A stretch of DNA of 64,000 nucleotides from Bacteroidales bacterium. GTDB taxonomy: Bacteria; Bacteroidota; Bacteroidia; Bacteroidales; Lentimicrobiaceae. Shown piece after piece: positions 63,293 through 64,000 of this stretch. A program made the position numbers and the translations under genes. Position 1 is the stretch's first letter, and the number at the start of each line of letters is the position of its first letter. The DNA is taken from NCBI GenBank assembly GCA_016788045.1, contig JAEUTG010000029.1, positions 244,783 to 308,782 of the forward strand, given 5' to 3'. The notes under the pieces are model-generated. The model made no database searches and was not told the origin of the DNA. It saw nothing but the letters and a program-made list of their open reading frames with translations.

Positions 63293-63700
63293 ATGAAGAC
63301 TACGAATTCAAACAAAAAACTAAACATTGCTTTATGGATAGCTCAAAGTTTATTGGCTGCAATGTTTTTAATGACAGGTGTAATGAAATTAACAAGCCCT
63401 ATTGAAACTCTAGCTGAATCATTACCGTGGGTAACTTCAGTCCCTGTTGCTTTAATCCGATTTATTGGTCTTTCTGAATTTCTTGGTGGATTAGGTTTAT
63501 TACTTCCTTCAATATTAAAGATTAAACCTCAATTAACTGTTTGGGCCGCAAGAGGTCTTACCGTCGTTATGGCTTTGGCAGCTATTTTTCACGGTTCAAG
63601 AGGTGAGTTTTCGGCTATTGGAATGAATGTGGTATTACTGGCTATTGCAGTATTTATTTTTTGGGGAAGAAGTAAAAAAGCACCTATCCAAACAAAATAA
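63293..63700 (+). CDS. DoxX-family membrane protein
   Basis: This 135-residue protein has four membrane helices: LNIALWIAQSLLAAMFLMTGVMKL, ALIRFIGLSEFLGGLGLLLPSIL, LTVWAARGLTVVMALAAIFHG and GMNVVLLAIAVFIFWGR. The GxxK and FIGxxEFLGGLGLL pattern is typical of DoxX/DoxD-like proteins, some of which act in redox or thiol stress. The ATG at 63293 fits the promoter at 63246; an ORF extension upstream starts at a codon inside that box. Probably regulated by the adjacent Crp/Fnr protein. Confidence 0.82.
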   Translation: MKTTNSNKKLNIALWIAQSLLAAMFLMTGVMKLTSPIETLAESLPWVTSVPVALIRFIGLSEFLGGLGLLLPSILKIKPQLTVWAARGLTVVMALAAIFHGSRGEFSAIGMNVVLLAIAVFIFWGRSKKAPIQTK

Positions 63701-63795
63701 GAAAGCACATTTGAACGCATAAAATTTATTCATTCAATTTTAGCATTAACAGCCATGGGGACTTTGGGAAGCTTTAAACTCTAACCTGGAAAGAA

Positions 63796-63999
63796 TTACG
63801 TATTATACTCCTCGATGGACAGTCCGATTTTCCCGATCATCTTCTGTGCGTGGTTTGTGATCTCATTCAGGTACCATTTGTCGTTGATTCTGATTTTCTT
63901 CAGATCGGTGAGCATCTGGATGTAATCGTTGACGGAATACGATTTTAGTAAGTTCTTATCTTTCAACTCAAGGTATAGGTGCTGATACCACTGAAGTGT
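63796..63999 (-). CDS. Probable transposase, C-terminal fragment
   Basis: The last 67 codons of a minus-strand gene run in from the right edge of the window, with the stop TAA at 63798-63796. The visible protein (WYQHLYLELKDKNLLKSYSVNDYIQMLTDLKKIRINDKWYLNEIT, then a helical end HAQKMIGKIGLSIEEYNT) looks like the C-terminal helical region of a DDE transposase of Bacteroidota insertion sequences. Too little is present to name the IS family, and it could be another protein. The GC content here is back to the chromosomal level. Confidence 0.5.
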   Translation of the reverse strand, partial: TLQWYQHLYLELKDKNLLKSYSVNDYIQMLTDLKKIRINDKWYLNEITNHAQKMIGKIGLSIEEYNT

Positions 64000-64000
64000 A

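Larger units (their letters stand above)
61690..63720. mobile_element. AT-rich, probably acquired segment
   Basis: Base composition falls abruptly from GC-rich in the DUF5103 gene to strongly AT-rich, with A/T-ending codons such as TTA and AAA throughout. The segment carries two small unknown genes, an inverted-repeat element, a Crp/Fnr regulator and a DoxX gene. It is bounded on the right by a probable transposase end. I see no defined ends or target-site duplication, so the exact limits are estimates. Confidence 0.5.

Noticed and set aside
1..64000. CRISPR arrays, rRNA genes and classic riboswitches
   Set aside because: I found no regularly spaced direct repeats, no rRNA sequence and no conserved riboswitch core in the intergenic regions I read.

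Overview
This window looks like the chromosome of a member of the Bacteroidota, probably a free-living or sediment-type Bacteroidales/Marinilabiliales relative. Four observations support this. Promoters carry the Bacteroidota -7 box TAnnTTTG, often with TTG/TTTG about 19-22 nt upstream. Shine-Dalgarno sequences are mostly absent. Type IX secretion genes (porV, porT) and a TamL-type lipoprotein are present. There is a complete Na+-pumping NADH:quinone oxidoreductase operon (nqrA-F) with a nearby apbE.

Positions 1-24400 (+ strand) form a large surface-polysaccharide locus. It opens with the tail of a hexapeptide acyltransferase and a GT2 glycosyltransferase. A block follows in which two paralogous NodB-like deacetylases bracket three GT4 glycosyltransferases, two of them a tandem duplication. 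Next comes the UDP-L-FucNAc module (capE, capF, capG homologues plus a WbuB-like transferase), interrupted by a beta-propeller protein. Then come a sugar-transfer ATP-grasp protein, a GNAT protein and a phosphoglycosyl transferase. The last part is a second nucleotide-sugar module (4,6-dehydratase and aminotransferase) with a second phosphoglycosyl transferase, a FemAB-like protein, an exosortase, an exosortase-type deacetylase and a WecA-like initiating transferase. The locus ends at a strong terminator. No flippase, polymerase or export genes are visible, so they are presumably to the left.

Positions 24600-31900 hold a LytS/LytTR pair whose kinase looks degenerate, upp, an FtsX/MacB-type permease, a further deacetylase-like protein, a divergent acylphosphatase and an orphan UpxY/NusG-like antiterminator. 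Positions 32000-53500 are mostly core genes: an M23 peptidase, porV, ispF, tamL, a RecD-like helicase, an HldE-like kinase, porT, a COG2509-type flavoprotein, rpsT, radC, wecB, rpsF-rpsR-rplI, a SpoU-type methyltransferase, apbE, and tRNA-Val and tRNA-Glu. Promoters at several of these genes decide the start codon.

Positions 53952-59841 (- strand) are the nqr operon, which ends at a strong hairpin terminator. After a GC-rich DUF5103 gene, base composition changes abruptly. Positions about 61690-63720 are AT-rich and look acquired: two small unknown genes, an inverted-repeat element carrying a promoter, a Crp/Fnr regulator and a DoxX protein whose promoter region contains a perfect palindrome. 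At the right edge is the C-terminus of a probable transposase.
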